Shown piece by piece: positions 8,240 to 16,545 of a DNA stretch of 61,650 bases. The stretch is from an uncultured Bacteroidales bacterium. Lineage in GTDB: Bacteria > Bacteroidota > Bacteroidia > Bacteroidales > Bacteroidaceae. Made by a program: the position numbers and the translations under genes. Numbering within the stretch: position 1 is the first letter of the stretch; every line of letters begins with the position of its first letter. The stretch is taken from the NCBI GenBank assembly GCA_902774275.1, contig CACYHN010000003.1:1-61650 (forward strand). The letters run 5' to 3'. Under the pieces are notes generated by a model that had not been told where the DNA came from, ran no database searches, and saw only the letters and a program-made list of their open reading frames with translations.

Positions 8240-9115
8240 TCACATCACGTTGAGTACCTGCTCCTTGATCTGCTCCAGCTCATCCTTCATGCGGACCACA
8301 ATGTTCTGCATCTCGGCCTGGTTGCTCTTGCTGCCCAGGGTATTGATTTCGCGTCCCATCTCCTGGGCTATGAATCCCAGTTTCTTACCCTGTCCGTGAC
8401 CCTCTTCAAGAGTCTTGATGAAGTAGTCCAGATGGTTGGTAAGACGCTGTTTCTCCTCACTTATGTCCAGCTTTTCAATGTAGAATATCATCTCCTGCTC
8501 AAAGCGGTTCTCATCATAGTTCTTGCCGACGGCATCAAGCATGGAGGTATGCATACGTTCTTTTATCTTTGCTACACGCTCTTTCTCATACGGCTCAACA
8601 GACGCCAGCAGGGCCGATATATTGGCAATCTTCTCGCGGAACTTCTTTTCCAGAGCTACACCCTCAGCCTTGCGGTAATCAACAAGGGCATTGATAGCCT
8701 GGTCAACGGCGGCCAATACAGCCTGCCACTCCTCATCGCTTACCTCTTCCTGCTGGTTGGTGCTGAGCACTTCAGGCATACGCAATATGACAGGGAACAA
8801 ATCTTCAGGCATAGGTGCGCCGGTTTCGGCCGAAACTGCCTTGATCTGCTCAAGATAACTCTTGAATATTGGTACGTTGATGGCCTGTGCGCCCGATGTT
8901 GCAGCAGCATCGATATAGAGTGAAAAATCCACTTTGCCACGCTCTAAGGCCGCAGTGATACGTGAACGTATATCGAGTTCCTTGTCGCGATAGACTGGGA
9001 TAATCTTGGTTGAGATATCCATTGCCTTACTGTTGAGCGACTTGATTTCAACTATCACTTTCCTGTTTCCGGTCTCGGCCGTTGCCTTGCCGTAACCTGT
9101 CATTGACTGAATCAT
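8240..9115 (-). CDS. YicC-family endoribonuclease
   Basis: A 291-residue protein with the canonical YicC start MIQSMTGYGKA and the family C-terminal region (GKKLGFIAQEMGREINTLGSK, close to the end). In E. coli YicC takes part in RNA turnover and has endoribonuclease activity; the function in Bacteroidota is inferred by family. It is first in the unit yicC-gmk-nadD and is transcribed from a promoter lying back to back with the rubrerythrin promoter. Confidence 0.92.
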   Translation of the reverse strand: MIQSMTGYGKATAETGNRKVIVEIKSLNSKAMDISTKIIPVYRDKELDIRSRITAALERGKVDFSLYIDAAATSGAQAINVPIFKSYLEQIKAVSAETGAPMPEDLFPVILRMPEVLSTNQQEEVSDEEWQAVLAAVDQAINALVDYRKAEGVALEKKFREKIANISALLASVEPYEKERVAKIKERMHTSMLDAVGKNYDENRFEQEMIFYIEKLDISEEKQRLTNHLDYFIKTLEEGHGQGKKLGFIAQEMGREINTLGSKSNQAEMQNIVVRMKDELEQIKEQVLNVM

Positions 9116-9130
9116 TTTCCCTGATTATTT

Positions 9131-9157
9131 TTTGTTCTGCAAAATTAGTTATATTTG
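9131..9157. promoter_or_regulatory. divergent promoters for yicC (-) and rubrerythrin (+)
   Basis: On the plus strand TATATTTG (9150-9157) matches the -7 consensus for the rubrerythrin gene, with TTTG at 9131-9134 upstream at a spacing of 15. On the minus strand TAATTTTG (9140-9147) is a -7 box for yicC. The two -7 boxes are only two bases apart, so polymerase binding for one gene should exclude the other. Confidence 0.55.
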
Positions 9158-9196
9158 CAAACAGACCATTCACAAACCAATTAATAAAGAAGGATT

Positions 9197-9751
9197 ATGA
9201 AAAAGAAATTCATCTGCACCGTATGCGGATACGTTCATGAAGGAGATGAGGCACCTGAGCGCTGCCCACAGTGTAAAGCGCCGAGAGAGAAATTCAAGGA
9301 GATCGTGGAGAACGGAGAGTCTCTGCAGTTTGCCTGCGAGCATATTCTTGGCGACGGCCAGGTTGGCTCTGAGGAGATGGTAAACAACCTGCGCATGCAG
9401 TTCACAGGCGAATGCTCCGAGGTGGGCATGTATCTGGCCATGAGCCGTCAGGCTGACCGCGAAGGCTATCCCGAGATTGCCGAGGCTTTCAAGCGTTACG
9501 CTTTTGAGGAGGCCGAGCATGCCGCCAAGTTTGCCGAGCTTCTGGGTGAGGTTGTATGGGATACCAAGACCAACCTTGAGAAGCGTATGAAAGCCGAACA
9601 CGGAGCATGTGAGGGCAAGCTGGGGATTGCCAAGACCGCCAAGGCCCAGAACTGGGATGCAATCCATGATACCGTTCATGAGATGGCCAAGGACGAGGCC
9701 CGCCACGGTAAGGGATTCGAGGCTCTTTACAAACGCTATTTCGGCAAGTAA
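9197..9751 (+). CDS. rubrerythrin, reversed domain order
   Basis: A 184-residue non-haem iron protein that reduces hydrogen peroxide in anaerobes. The rubredoxin-like iron site is at the N-terminus: Cys7 and Cys10 (CTVCGY) with Cys23 and Cys26 (CPQC). The ferritin-like di-iron domain follows, with ligand motifs GECSEVGMY near residue 76, EEAEHAAKF near residue 102 and DEARHGKGF near residue 167. Classical rubrerythrin has the opposite order. The gene is single, with its own promoter and terminator. Confidence 0.9.
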   Translation: MKKKFICTVCGYVHEGDEAPERCPQCKAPREKFKEIVENGESLQFACEHILGDGQVGSEEMVNNLRMQFTGECSEVGMYLAMSRQADREGYPEIAEAFKRYAFEEAEHAAKFAELLGEVVWDTKTNLEKRMKAEHGACEGKLGIAKTAKAQNWDAIHDTVHEMAKDEARHGKGFEALYKRYFGK

Positions 9752-9779
9752 TTCCGGATTATTCACGTTAAAACAGGCT

Positions 9780-9826
9780 AAAGGCCGTATTGGGGTGGAA
9801 AATAGACCCCGATACGGCCTTTTCCT
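9780..9826 (+). terminator. terminator of the rubrerythrin gene
   Basis: A 16-bp stem (9780-9795 with 9808-9823, one G-U pair) is followed by a short T-rich run. It sits 28 bases after the rubrerythrin stop. Confidence 0.8.
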
Positions 9827-9841
9827 TTGGAAAAATATCCT

Positions 9842-9849
9842 TATTTTTG
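9842..9849 (+). promoter_or_regulatory. -7 promoter element of the tsaB operon
   Basis: TATTTTTG fits the TAnnTTTG consensus, 25 bases before the tsaB start and just after the rubrerythrin terminator. It is probably the promoter of the tightly packed plus-strand run that begins with tsaB. Confidence 0.55.
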
Positions 9850-9874
9850 CAAGTTAATAGGGTGACTTTTTGAG

Positions 9875-10564
9875 ATGAGTGTAATTCTGCACATAGAGTC
9901 AGCTACTGACGGTTGTTCAGTGGCAGTTAGTGATGAAGGCCAGCTGGTGTTTGACAAGGCTGACCGTGAGGGACATAACAATGCCGTATCGTTGGGCGTC
10001 TTGCTGGATGAAGCATTAGCGCTTGTTGACAGCCGCGGCCTTAAGCTGGATGCTGTTGCCGTAAGTGAGGGCCCGGGTTCATATACAGGACTGCGTATAG
10101 GTGTATCCATGGCCAAGGGAGTATGCTACGGCCGCGGGATAAAACTGATATCGGTATCAACCTTAAAGTTGCTCTGCGTACAGCCGCTGCTGAATCTGGA
10201 ACTGTCCGATGACGCACTGCTCTGTCCCATGATTGATGCCCGCCGCATGGAGGTATATAGCGCCATATATGACCGCGCCCTCAATGAGGTCCGTGAGATA
10301 CGCGCCGATATAGTAACCCCTGACACTTACCGCGAGTATCTGGATAAGCATCCCGTATGGTTCATGGGTAACGGAGCCGCCAAGTGCCGTGAGACCATCA
10401 ACCATCCAAATGCCCGTTTCCTGGATGATATCAACCCTGAGGCCCGATGGATGTTCCCGCTTGCCGAGCAGTCAATGAACCGTGAGGAGTTCCGTGACGT
10501 GGCCTACTTTGAACCCTATTATCTGAAAGATTTTATTGCTGTTAAACCTAAAAAACTGGTTTGA
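9875..10564 (+). CDS. tsaB: tRNA t6A threonylcarbamoyl transfer protein TsaB
   Basis: A 229-residue protein of the ASKHA fold and partner of TsaD in making N6-threonylcarbamoyladenosine on tRNAs that read ANN codons. The start MSVILHIESATDGCSVAVSD and the signature GPGSYTGLRIGVSMAKG near residue 68 are diagnostic. TsaB is an inactive paralogue of TsaD and dimerises with it through the N-terminal half. The stop overlaps the next start by one base (TGATG). Confidence 0.93.
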   Translation: MSVILHIESATDGCSVAVSDEGQLVFDKADREGHNNAVSLGVLLDEALALVDSRGLKLDAVAVSEGPGSYTGLRIGVSMAKGVCYGRGIKLISVSTLKLLCVQPLLNLELSDDALLCPMIDARRMEVYSAIYDRALNEVREIRADIVTPDTYREYLDKHPVWFMGNGAAKCRETINHPNARFLDDINPEARWMFPLAEQSMNREEFRDVAYFEPYYLKDFIAVKPKKLV

Positions 10565-11166
10565 TGAACTACAATACCCAAAGAGAGAAGATGCCTATGC
10601 CCGAGTACGGACGTGCCGTACAGGAGATGGTGGAGTATGCAGTGACAATACCTGACCGCGCCGAGCGTCAGCACTGTGCCAATACCATCATCAACATTAT
10701 GGGCAGCATGTTCCCCACATTGCGTGACGTGCCCGATTTCCAGGGCAAGCTGTGGGACCATCTGGCATTCATGTCGGATTATAAGCTTGACATTGACTAT
10801 CCTTGTGAGATAACCCGTCTGGAGAAGACCCAGCAGAAACCGGAGCATATTGATTATACGGCCGGTGACATACGTTACCGTCATTACGGTCATATAGTAC
10901 CTTCATTGATCAAGGTCGCTGTCGATATGCCTGAGGGTCCCGAGCGTAGCCAGTTGGTACGCCTGCTTGCTGTGCAGATGAAAAAGGACCTGATGACCTG
11001 GAATAAGGAGCTGGTGAGTGACGAGCGCATTGCCGCTGATATTGATTACTTCTCACACGGACGCATCCGCCTTCAGGATGGTGACCTGGACGTACAGTTT
11101 GCACAGGCACCGCCGCAGCAGCGCGCCCAGCAGCACGGAAAGAAAAAGAACAAACGCAGATATTGA
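10564..11166 (+). CDS. DUF4290 family protein
   Basis: A 200-residue soluble protein found in Bacteroidota, function unknown. It is largely helical, with no signal peptide or membrane segment, and ends in a very basic tail (HGKKKNKRRY) that could contact nucleic acid. The ATG at 10564 overlaps the tsaB stop by one base and murA begins four bases after its stop, so it is translated as part of a tight operon. Its constant position next to murA hints at a house-keeping role, but the sequence shows no catalytic motif. Confidence 0.8.
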   Translation: MNYNTQREKMPMPEYGRAVQEMVEYAVTIPDRAERQHCANTIINIMGSMFPTLRDVPDFQGKLWDHLAFMSDYKLDIDYPCEITRLEKTQQKPEHIDYTAGDIRYRHYGHIVPSLIKVAVDMPEGPERSQLVRLLAVQMKKDLMTWNKELVSDERIAADIDYFSHGRIRLQDGDLDVQFAQAPPQQRAQQHGKKKNKRRY

Positions 11167-11170
11167 GAGT

Positions 11171-12478
11171 ATGCCGTCATTTCTGATAGAGGGAGGCCGT
11201 AGCCTCAAGGGGACCATACGTCCGCAGGGCGCCAAGAATGAGGTGCTCCAGATACTCTGTGCCGTATTGCTTACGGCCGATGAGGTGACGGTGCAGAACG
11301 TCCCTGACATTCTTGATGTAAGGAACCTTATCGATATGCTGGCCCAGTTAGGCGTAAAGGTAACCAATATAGCTCCCGGAAGCTGGGCATTCAAGGCTGA
11401 AACCATAGACCGTAATTATGCTGAAAGCATGGACTTTGTGACACGCAGTGCCGGATTGCGCGGCTCTGTCATGCTGCTCGGTCCGCTGTTGGCCCGTCTG
11501 GGACATGCTACGGTAAGCAAGCCCGGAGGTGACAAGATAGGCCGCCGCCGTGTGGATACCCATATCAAGGGTTTCCAGGCTCTTGGCGCTACATTCACTC
11601 TTAATGAGGCTCGCGGTTATTATGAACTCAAGGCAGATTGCCTGCGCGGTAATTACATGCTGCTTGATGAGGCATCGGTTACGGGTACAGCCAATATCAT
11701 TATGGCTGCTGTGATGGCTCAAGGTGATTCTGTAATCTATAATGCCGCCTGTGAACCGTATGTTCAGCAACTATGCCGTATGCTGGTGCGCATGGGCGCC
11801 CGCATTGAGGGCATAGGCAGCAACCGTCTTACCATTCACGGCGTAAAGGAACTGCACGGCACAAAGCACAAGGTATTGCCGGATATGATTGAGGTGGGCA
11901 GTTTCATAGGCATGGCCGCCATGACTGCCAGTGAGATAACCATCAAGGATGTTTCTTATCAGAACCTTGGCATCATACCTGAGAGTTTTGCCCGTCTTGG
12001 CATAAAGATGGAGCAGCGTGTTGATGACATATACATTCCTGCTCAGGAGCATTATCAGATAGACTCATTCATTGACGGCTCCATAATGACATTGGCCGAT
12101 GCTCCTTGGCCGGGACTTACCCCTGACCTTCTGAGTGTGCTGCTAGTTACAGCTACACAGGCCAAGGGCAGCGTACTCATACATCAGAAGATGTTTGAGA
12201 GCCGCCTGTTCTTTGTGGATAACCTGATTGATATGGGCGCGCAGGTGATACTGTGCGATCCTCACCGCGTTGTGGTTATAGGTCATGACCGTCAGTTCCC
12301 ATTGCAGGCCCGCCGTATGTCATCGCCCGATATACGTGCCGGTATTGCCTTGCTTATAGCCGCAATGAGTGCAAACGGTACCAGCCGCATAGATAATATC
12401 GGTCAGATAGACCGCGGTTATCAGGATATAGACGGCCGTCTGAACGCACTTGGTGCCAAAATAACCAGAGTGGAGTGA
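11171..12478 (+). CDS. murA: UDP-N-acetylglucosamine 1-carboxyvinyltransferase, Asp in place of catalytic Cys
   Basis: A 435-residue enzyme for the first committed step of peptidoglycan synthesis, transferring enolpyruvate from PEP to UDP-GlcNAc. The N-terminal loop RPQGAKNEVLQ is near residue 17. In the mobile loop the residue matching E. coli Cys115 is Asp121 (VSKPGGDKIGRRRVDTH). The Cys-to-Asp form is active and is known to make MurA insensitive to fosfomycin in mycobacteria and chlamydiae. The start at 11171 gives the usual N-terminus; an upstream extension would lie inside DUF4290. Confidence 0.95.
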   Translation: MPSFLIEGGRSLKGTIRPQGAKNEVLQILCAVLLTADEVTVQNVPDILDVRNLIDMLAQLGVKVTNIAPGSWAFKAETIDRNYAESMDFVTRSAGLRGSVMLLGPLLARLGHATVSKPGGDKIGRRRVDTHIKGFQALGATFTLNEARGYYELKADCLRGNYMLLDEASVTGTANIIMAAVMAQGDSVIYNAACEPYVQQLCRMLVRMGARIEGIGSNRLTIHGVKELHGTKHKVLPDMIEVGSFIGMAAMTASEITIKDVSYQNLGIIPESFARLGIKMEQRVDDIYIPAQEHYQIDSFIDGSIMTLADAPWPGLTPDLLSVLLVTATQAKGSVLIHQKMFESRLFFVDNLIDMGAQVILCDPHRVVVIGHDRQFPLQARRMSSPDIRAGIALLIAAMSANGTSRIDNIGQIDRGYQDIDGRLNALGAKITRVE

Positions 12479-12479
12479 T

Positions 12480-12998
12480 ATGATTGAACTGAGTGAGGTA
12501 CAGAGGATAGGTACTATAGTCAAACCGCACGGAGTAGGCGGTGAGATGGCTGTGACTGTGCCCGCTTCACTCGATTGGACGGATGATCTGGATTGTCTGG
12601 TCTGCTCTATGGATGGCATCTTGGTGCCGTTCTTTCTGGAGTCAATCCGTGAAAAGAGCAGCACTACCATACTGGTCAAGTTTGAAGGTTATGATACGGT
12701 TGAGGCTACCAGCCGTTTTATGGGTGTGACTGTATATATGCCGCTCCGTTATGTGGCTGAGGGTGATGATGAGGTTCCGTCATGGAGTTCTTTCCTTGAC
12801 TGGAAAGTAATAGACTCTGCCGCGGGAGAACTTGGTGCCGTACATGCCGTTGATGACAGTACTCCCAATATCCTGTTCCTGGTTCGTGACGGTGAGCGTG
12901 AGAGGATCATCCCGGCCAATGCAGAGTGGATTACTAAGGTGGACAGAAAAAACAGGACGTTGTATTATAAACTCCCTGAAGGGCTTGCTGAACTGTAG
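12480..12998 (+). CDS. rimM: 16S rRNA processing protein RimM
   Basis: A 172-residue 30S assembly factor that binds ribosomal protein S19 and helps maturation of the 16S 3' domain. The N-terminal beta-barrel begins with the family pattern RIGTIVKPHGVGGEMAV (residues 9-25). The PRC-barrel follows from about residue 95, with NAEWITKVDRKNRTLYYKLPEGL at the end. The ATG comes one base after the murA stop. Length is normal. Confidence 0.93.
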   Translation: MIELSEVQRIGTIVKPHGVGGEMAVTVPASLDWTDDLDCLVCSMDGILVPFFLESIREKSSTTILVKFEGYDTVEATSRFMGVTVYMPLRYVAEGDDEVPSWSSFLDWKVIDSAAGELGAVHAVDDSTPNILFLVRDGERERIIPANAEWITKVDRKNRTLYYKLPEGLAEL

Positions 12999-13001
12999 AA
13001 T

Positions 13002-13886
13002 ATGAAGAGTATCCGTCAGAGACGTAAGGAAGCCGGGCGCAAGAGCCTGCTGCGCAGGTTCGTTTACCTGTACAGACTCACTGTGGTGAACGAGGATGAA
13101 CAGCGCAGGGTGTTCAGGATGAAGATATCGCATTTAATTCTTACGTTGGCAGTTCTGGTAATAGCTGGGCTTGGAGCGTGGTGCGGGATAGAGATATATC
13201 GGCACTCACCCAAACAGAAAGGCACTACCATTGAGGACTACAGGATAAGGCAGGCTATCGTGAATGAAGCATTGCGTATTGATTCACTGGAGCAGGTCTT
13301 TGAACTGCAGAACAGATATGTTGCAAATCTTCAGGATATAATTGCAGGAGCGGTATCACTTGATACAGTATATTCTATTGATTCTCTGACAAGGGTACGC
13401 ACTGATTTGGTTGTGGAGCGTACAGAGCGTGAGGAGAACTTTATCAGACAGTACGAGGAGGCCGAGCGCTATAATATAACATCGCAATCTCAGCCGGTAA
13501 ATGAAGTGCTTACCATAAGTATGTTCCGTCCCACTGCCGGACTGGTTTCAAGCAGTTATAATGCGCTTGACCAGCATCTGGGTGTTGATATAGCTGCCAG
13601 TCCTAACCAGAGCGTGGTGGCGGTTCTTGACGGAACCGTACTCTTGGCTACATATACATCTGAGATGGGCTATACAATATGTATTGCCCACCCGGGAGAA
13701 CTGATATCAGTTTATAAGCATTGTGAGTCTCTAATAAAGATGTCAGGTGACCGTGTCAAGCAGGGTGAGGTTATAGCGCTTGTGGGGCGTGGCCAGGACC
13801 AGTCTCTGCAAGGTTCACACCTGCATTTTGAGTTGTGGTATCAGGGGCAGCCTCTTGACCCTGAAAAATATATTTTGTTCCAGTGA
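13002..13886 (+). CDS. membrane-anchored M23 (LytM-type) peptidase
   Basis: A 294-residue protein. The basic N-terminal cytoplasmic stretch (about 40 residues) is followed by one transmembrane segment (about residues 45-65), a helical stalk and a C-terminal M23 domain. The zinc ligands look complete: HLGVD near residue 188 and HLHFELW near residue 272, so it is likely an active peptidoglycan endopeptidase rather than a degenerate activator. It lies between rimM and dxr, overlapping the dxr start by four bases. Confidence 0.9.
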   Translation: MKSIRQRRKEAGRKSLLRRFVYLYRLTVVNEDEQRRVFRMKISHLILTLAVLVIAGLGAWCGIEIYRHSPKQKGTTIEDYRIRQAIVNEALRIDSLEQVFELQNRYVANLQDIIAGAVSLDTVYSIDSLTRVRTDLVVERTEREENFIRQYEEAERYNITSQSQPVNEVLTISMFRPTAGLVSSSYNALDQHLGVDIAASPNQSVVAVLDGTVLLATYTSEMGYTICIAHPGELISVYKHCESLIKMSGDRVKQGEVIALVGRGQDQSLQGSHLHFELWYQGQPLDPEKYILFQ

Positions 13887-15031
13887 AACAGATAGCCATA
13901 TTAGGTTCAACAGGTTCCATAGGAAGGCAAGCGCTTGACGTGATTGCCTCACATCCTGATGAGTATGAGGTATATGCATTGACTGCCAATAACAGTGTCG
14001 ATCTGCTTATAGAACAGACTCTCAAGTTCAAGCCTGAAGCTGTGGTCATAGCAAATGAGGCGCATTACGGCAAGCTGCGTGACGCATTGGCCGGTCAGCC
14101 TGTCAAGGTTTATGCCGGTGCCGATGCACTCAGTCAGGTTGTACAGGCTGATCCTATTGACATTGTCCTTGCTTCAATGGTTGGATTTGCAGGCCTGTGC
14201 CCTACGATAGAGGCAATCAAGGCAGGTAAGGTGATAGCTTTGGCCAATAAGGAGACGATGGTAGTGGCAGGTGAGCTTGTCACTTCATTGGCTCTCCAGT
14301 ATAAGACCCCCATACTGCCAGTTGATTCAGAGCATTCAGCCATATTCCAGTGTCTGAGCGGTGAGACCATGAATCCGGTTGAGAAGATCCTGCTTACCGC
14401 CAGCGGCGGGCCGTTCCGTACTCTGGGTAGGGACCAGCTTGCTATTGTAACCAAGGCACAGGCCCTTAAACATCCCAACTGGGATATGGGTGCCAAGATA
14501 ACCATAGATTCCGCCTCAATGATGAACAAGGGCTTTGAGGTGATTGAGGCCAAGTGGCTGTTTGGCGTACCGTATGACAAGATTCAGGTTGTGGTGCATC
14601 CGCAGTCCGTGATCCACTCCATGGTACAGTTTGCAGATGGTGCCATAAAGGCTCAGCTGGGCGCTCCCGATATGCGTCTGCCCATACAGTATGCGTTCTC
14701 ATATCCGCGCCGCCTTAAGGCCGATTTCCCGCGTGTGGATTTCACCACCATGCATATGCTCACGTTTGAGGAGCCTGATACGGAACGTTTCCGTAACCTG
14801 GCACTTGCTTACCAGGCAATAGAACGCGGAGGTAACATGCCCTGCATACTGAATGCCGCCAATGAGGTATGTGTAGCTGCATTCCTGCATGACCGAATAG
14901 GATTCCTTGGGATGAGTGACGTGATAGCAGAGACAATGGAGCGTGTGCCGTTCCGCCGTAAATCCACACTTGAGGAGTATATAGAAACCGATGCTGAGGC
15001 CCGCAGGGTTGCCGCATCACTTATAAAATAA
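13883..15031 (+). CDS. dxr: 1-deoxy-D-xylulose 5-phosphate reductoisomerase
   Basis: A 382-residue NADPH enzyme that makes 2-C-methyl-D-erythritol 4-phosphate, the committed step of the non-mevalonate pathway. The NADPH-binding start KQIAILGSTGSIGRQALDV, the metal-binding segment PVDSEHSAIFQCL near residue 147 and TIDSASMMNKGFEVIEA near residue 205 are all present. Translation starts at a GTG that overlaps the stop of the peptidase gene (GTGA), indicating coupling. It is the target of fosmidomycin. Confidence 0.97.
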   Translation: MKQIAILGSTGSIGRQALDVIASHPDEYEVYALTANNSVDLLIEQTLKFKPEAVVIANEAHYGKLRDALAGQPVKVYAGADALSQVVQADPIDIVLASMVGFAGLCPTIEAIKAGKVIALANKETMVVAGELVTSLALQYKTPILPVDSEHSAIFQCLSGETMNPVEKILLTASGGPFRTLGRDQLAIVTKAQALKHPNWDMGAKITIDSASMMNKGFEVIEAKWLFGVPYDKIQVVVHPQSVIHSMVQFADGAIKAQLGAPDMRLPIQYAFSYPRRLKADFPRVDFTTMHMLTFEEPDTERFRNLALAYQAIERGGNMPCILNAANEVCVAAFLHDRIGFLGMSDVIAETMERVPFRRKSTLEEYIETDAEARRVAASLIK

Positions 15032-15051
15032 ACAGATTAAACATTTTTGAT

Positions 15052-16545
15052 ATGTCAACATTTTGGATCCGTTTTTTCCAATTAGTACTTTCTCTTACCA
15101 TTCTTGTAGTATTCCATGAATTCGGACACTATCTGTTTTCACGTCTGTTTGGCGTAAGGGTGGATAAGTTCTATGCATTCTTCAATCCCCGTTTTTCAAT
15201 TTTCAGGATTAAGCGGGTTAACGGTAAGATACGTGTCAAGTTCTTTGCCAAGAATGTCCCTGACAGTTATGAAGAGGAAAAACATTATAATTTTGAGGGT
15301 AAGGAAGAGATAACATACAAGCCCATTGACCTGGAGTCACTTCCTGAAGATGACTGGCGCCGGTCACCGGAGAACACTGAGTTCGGTGTGGGCTGGGTCC
15401 CGTTTGGCGGCTACTGCAAGATAGCCGGCATGATTGACGAGTCCATGGACGTGGCCGCTATGAAACAGGAACCCAAACCATGGGAGTTCCGTACCAAGGC
15501 TGCCTGGCAACGCTTGCTGATAATGGTGGGTGGTGTGCTGTTCAACCTGATCCTGGCATTCTTTGTCTATTCCATGGTGCTCTTCAAATGGGGTGACAGT
15601 TATGTTCCCGCACAAGGCCTTAAACATGGTATGGAATTCAATGAGCAGGCCAAATCAATAGGATTCCGTGACGGTGATATTATCATTGCAACAGACGGCA
15701 AACCCACAAGTGCGTTTGACGGGGATTTATACCGCGCCATTGCCGCCGCATCCAAGGCAACTGTCATGCGTGACGGACAGAAGGTTGAGATTGATATTCC
15801 TGAAGAGTTGTCTCTGTTTGACTTTACACGCGCAATACCGTTCGTGTCAATACTGAGTCCAATGGTTATTGACAGTGTAATTACTGATGAAGGTATCTGT
15901 GGTGCATACTCAGCCGGTCTTGTGGCAGGTGATACAATACTTACCTTAAACGGTATGAATGCAGCTACATGGACATCTTTCCAGACAATCATTTCTGATT
16001 TGCGTACACGTGCAGAGAATGCATACGTAAGCCGTGAACTGGATATGGTAATAGGACGTCCCGGAGTGGGTAGGGATACCTTGAAGGTAACAGCCGATGA
16101 CAATTTCAGGGTAGGTATCGTGCATTATACTGATGAATATGAGCCTGTATATATTGAATACGGTTTCTGGAGTTCAATTCCTGCCGGTATCAAATATGGC
16201 TGGAATACTCTGAAAGGTTATGTGGGTGATTTCCGTTATGTATTTACCAAAGAGGGTGCCAAGAGCCTGGGCGGTTTTGGTACAATAGGCAAGATATTCC
16301 CCGAGAAGTGGAACTGGCATGCCTTCTGGCTTATGACAGCATTCCTTTCCATAATTCTGGCATTCATGAACATCCTGCCTATACCCGCACTTGACGGTGG
16401 TTATGTGCTGTTTCTTCTGGTAGAGGTGGTTACAGGCAAGAAACCGGGCGATAAGTTCCTTGAGGTGGCCAATACAATAGGAATGATAATCCTTTTCGGA
16501 CTACTCATTTTTGCTAATCTGAATGACATTATAAGATTGTTCTGA
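15052..16545 (+). CDS. rseP: RseP-family site-2 zinc metalloprotease
   Basis: A 497-residue inner membrane protease of the M50 family that cleaves substrates within the membrane. HEFGH is at residues 22-26 in the first membrane segment and the second metal motif PIPALDGGYVLF near residue 443; PDZ domains lie between (about 180-380). It follows dxr by 20 bases, as in many bacteria. Its stop overlaps the next start by one base. Substrates are probably anti-sigma factors or signal peptide remnants; none is identifiable here. Confidence 0.94.
   Translation: MSTFWIRFFQLVLSLTILVVFHEFGHYLFSRLFGVRVDKFYAFFNPRFSIFRIKRVNGKIRVKFFAKNVPDSYEEEKHYNFEGKEEITYKPIDLESLPEDDWRRSPENTEFGVGWVPFGGYCKIAGMIDESMDVAAMKQEPKPWEFRTKAAWQRLLIMVGGVLFNLILAFFVYSMVLFKWGDSYVPAQGLKHGMEFNEQAKSIGFRDGDIIIATDGKPTSAFDGDLYRAIAAASKATVMRDGQKVEIDIPEELSLFDFTRAIPFVSILSPMVIDSVITDEGICGAYSAGLVAGDTILTLNGMNAATWTSFQTIISDLRTRAENAYVSRELDMVIGRPGVGRDTLKVTADDNFRVGIVHYTDEYEPVYIEYGFWSSIPAGIKYGWNTLKGYVGDFRYVFTKEGAKSLGGFGTIGKIFPEKWNWHAFWLMTAFLSIILAFMNILPIPALDGGYVLFLLVEVVTGKKPGDKFLEVANTIGMIILFGLLIFANLNDIIRLF

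Noticed and set aside
8396-8923. 175-codon plus-strand frame inside yicC
   Set aside because: It is antisense to a well-conserved yicC and codes for nothing recognisable.
9170-9766. 198-codon minus-strand frame opposite rubrerythrin
   Set aside because: It is a shadow of the rubrerythrin gene, which has clear iron-binding motifs and its own promoter.
11018-11170. Longer murA start
   Set aside because: The extra 51 residues lie inside the preceding gene and are not part of MurA; the ATG at 11171 gives the standard N-terminus.
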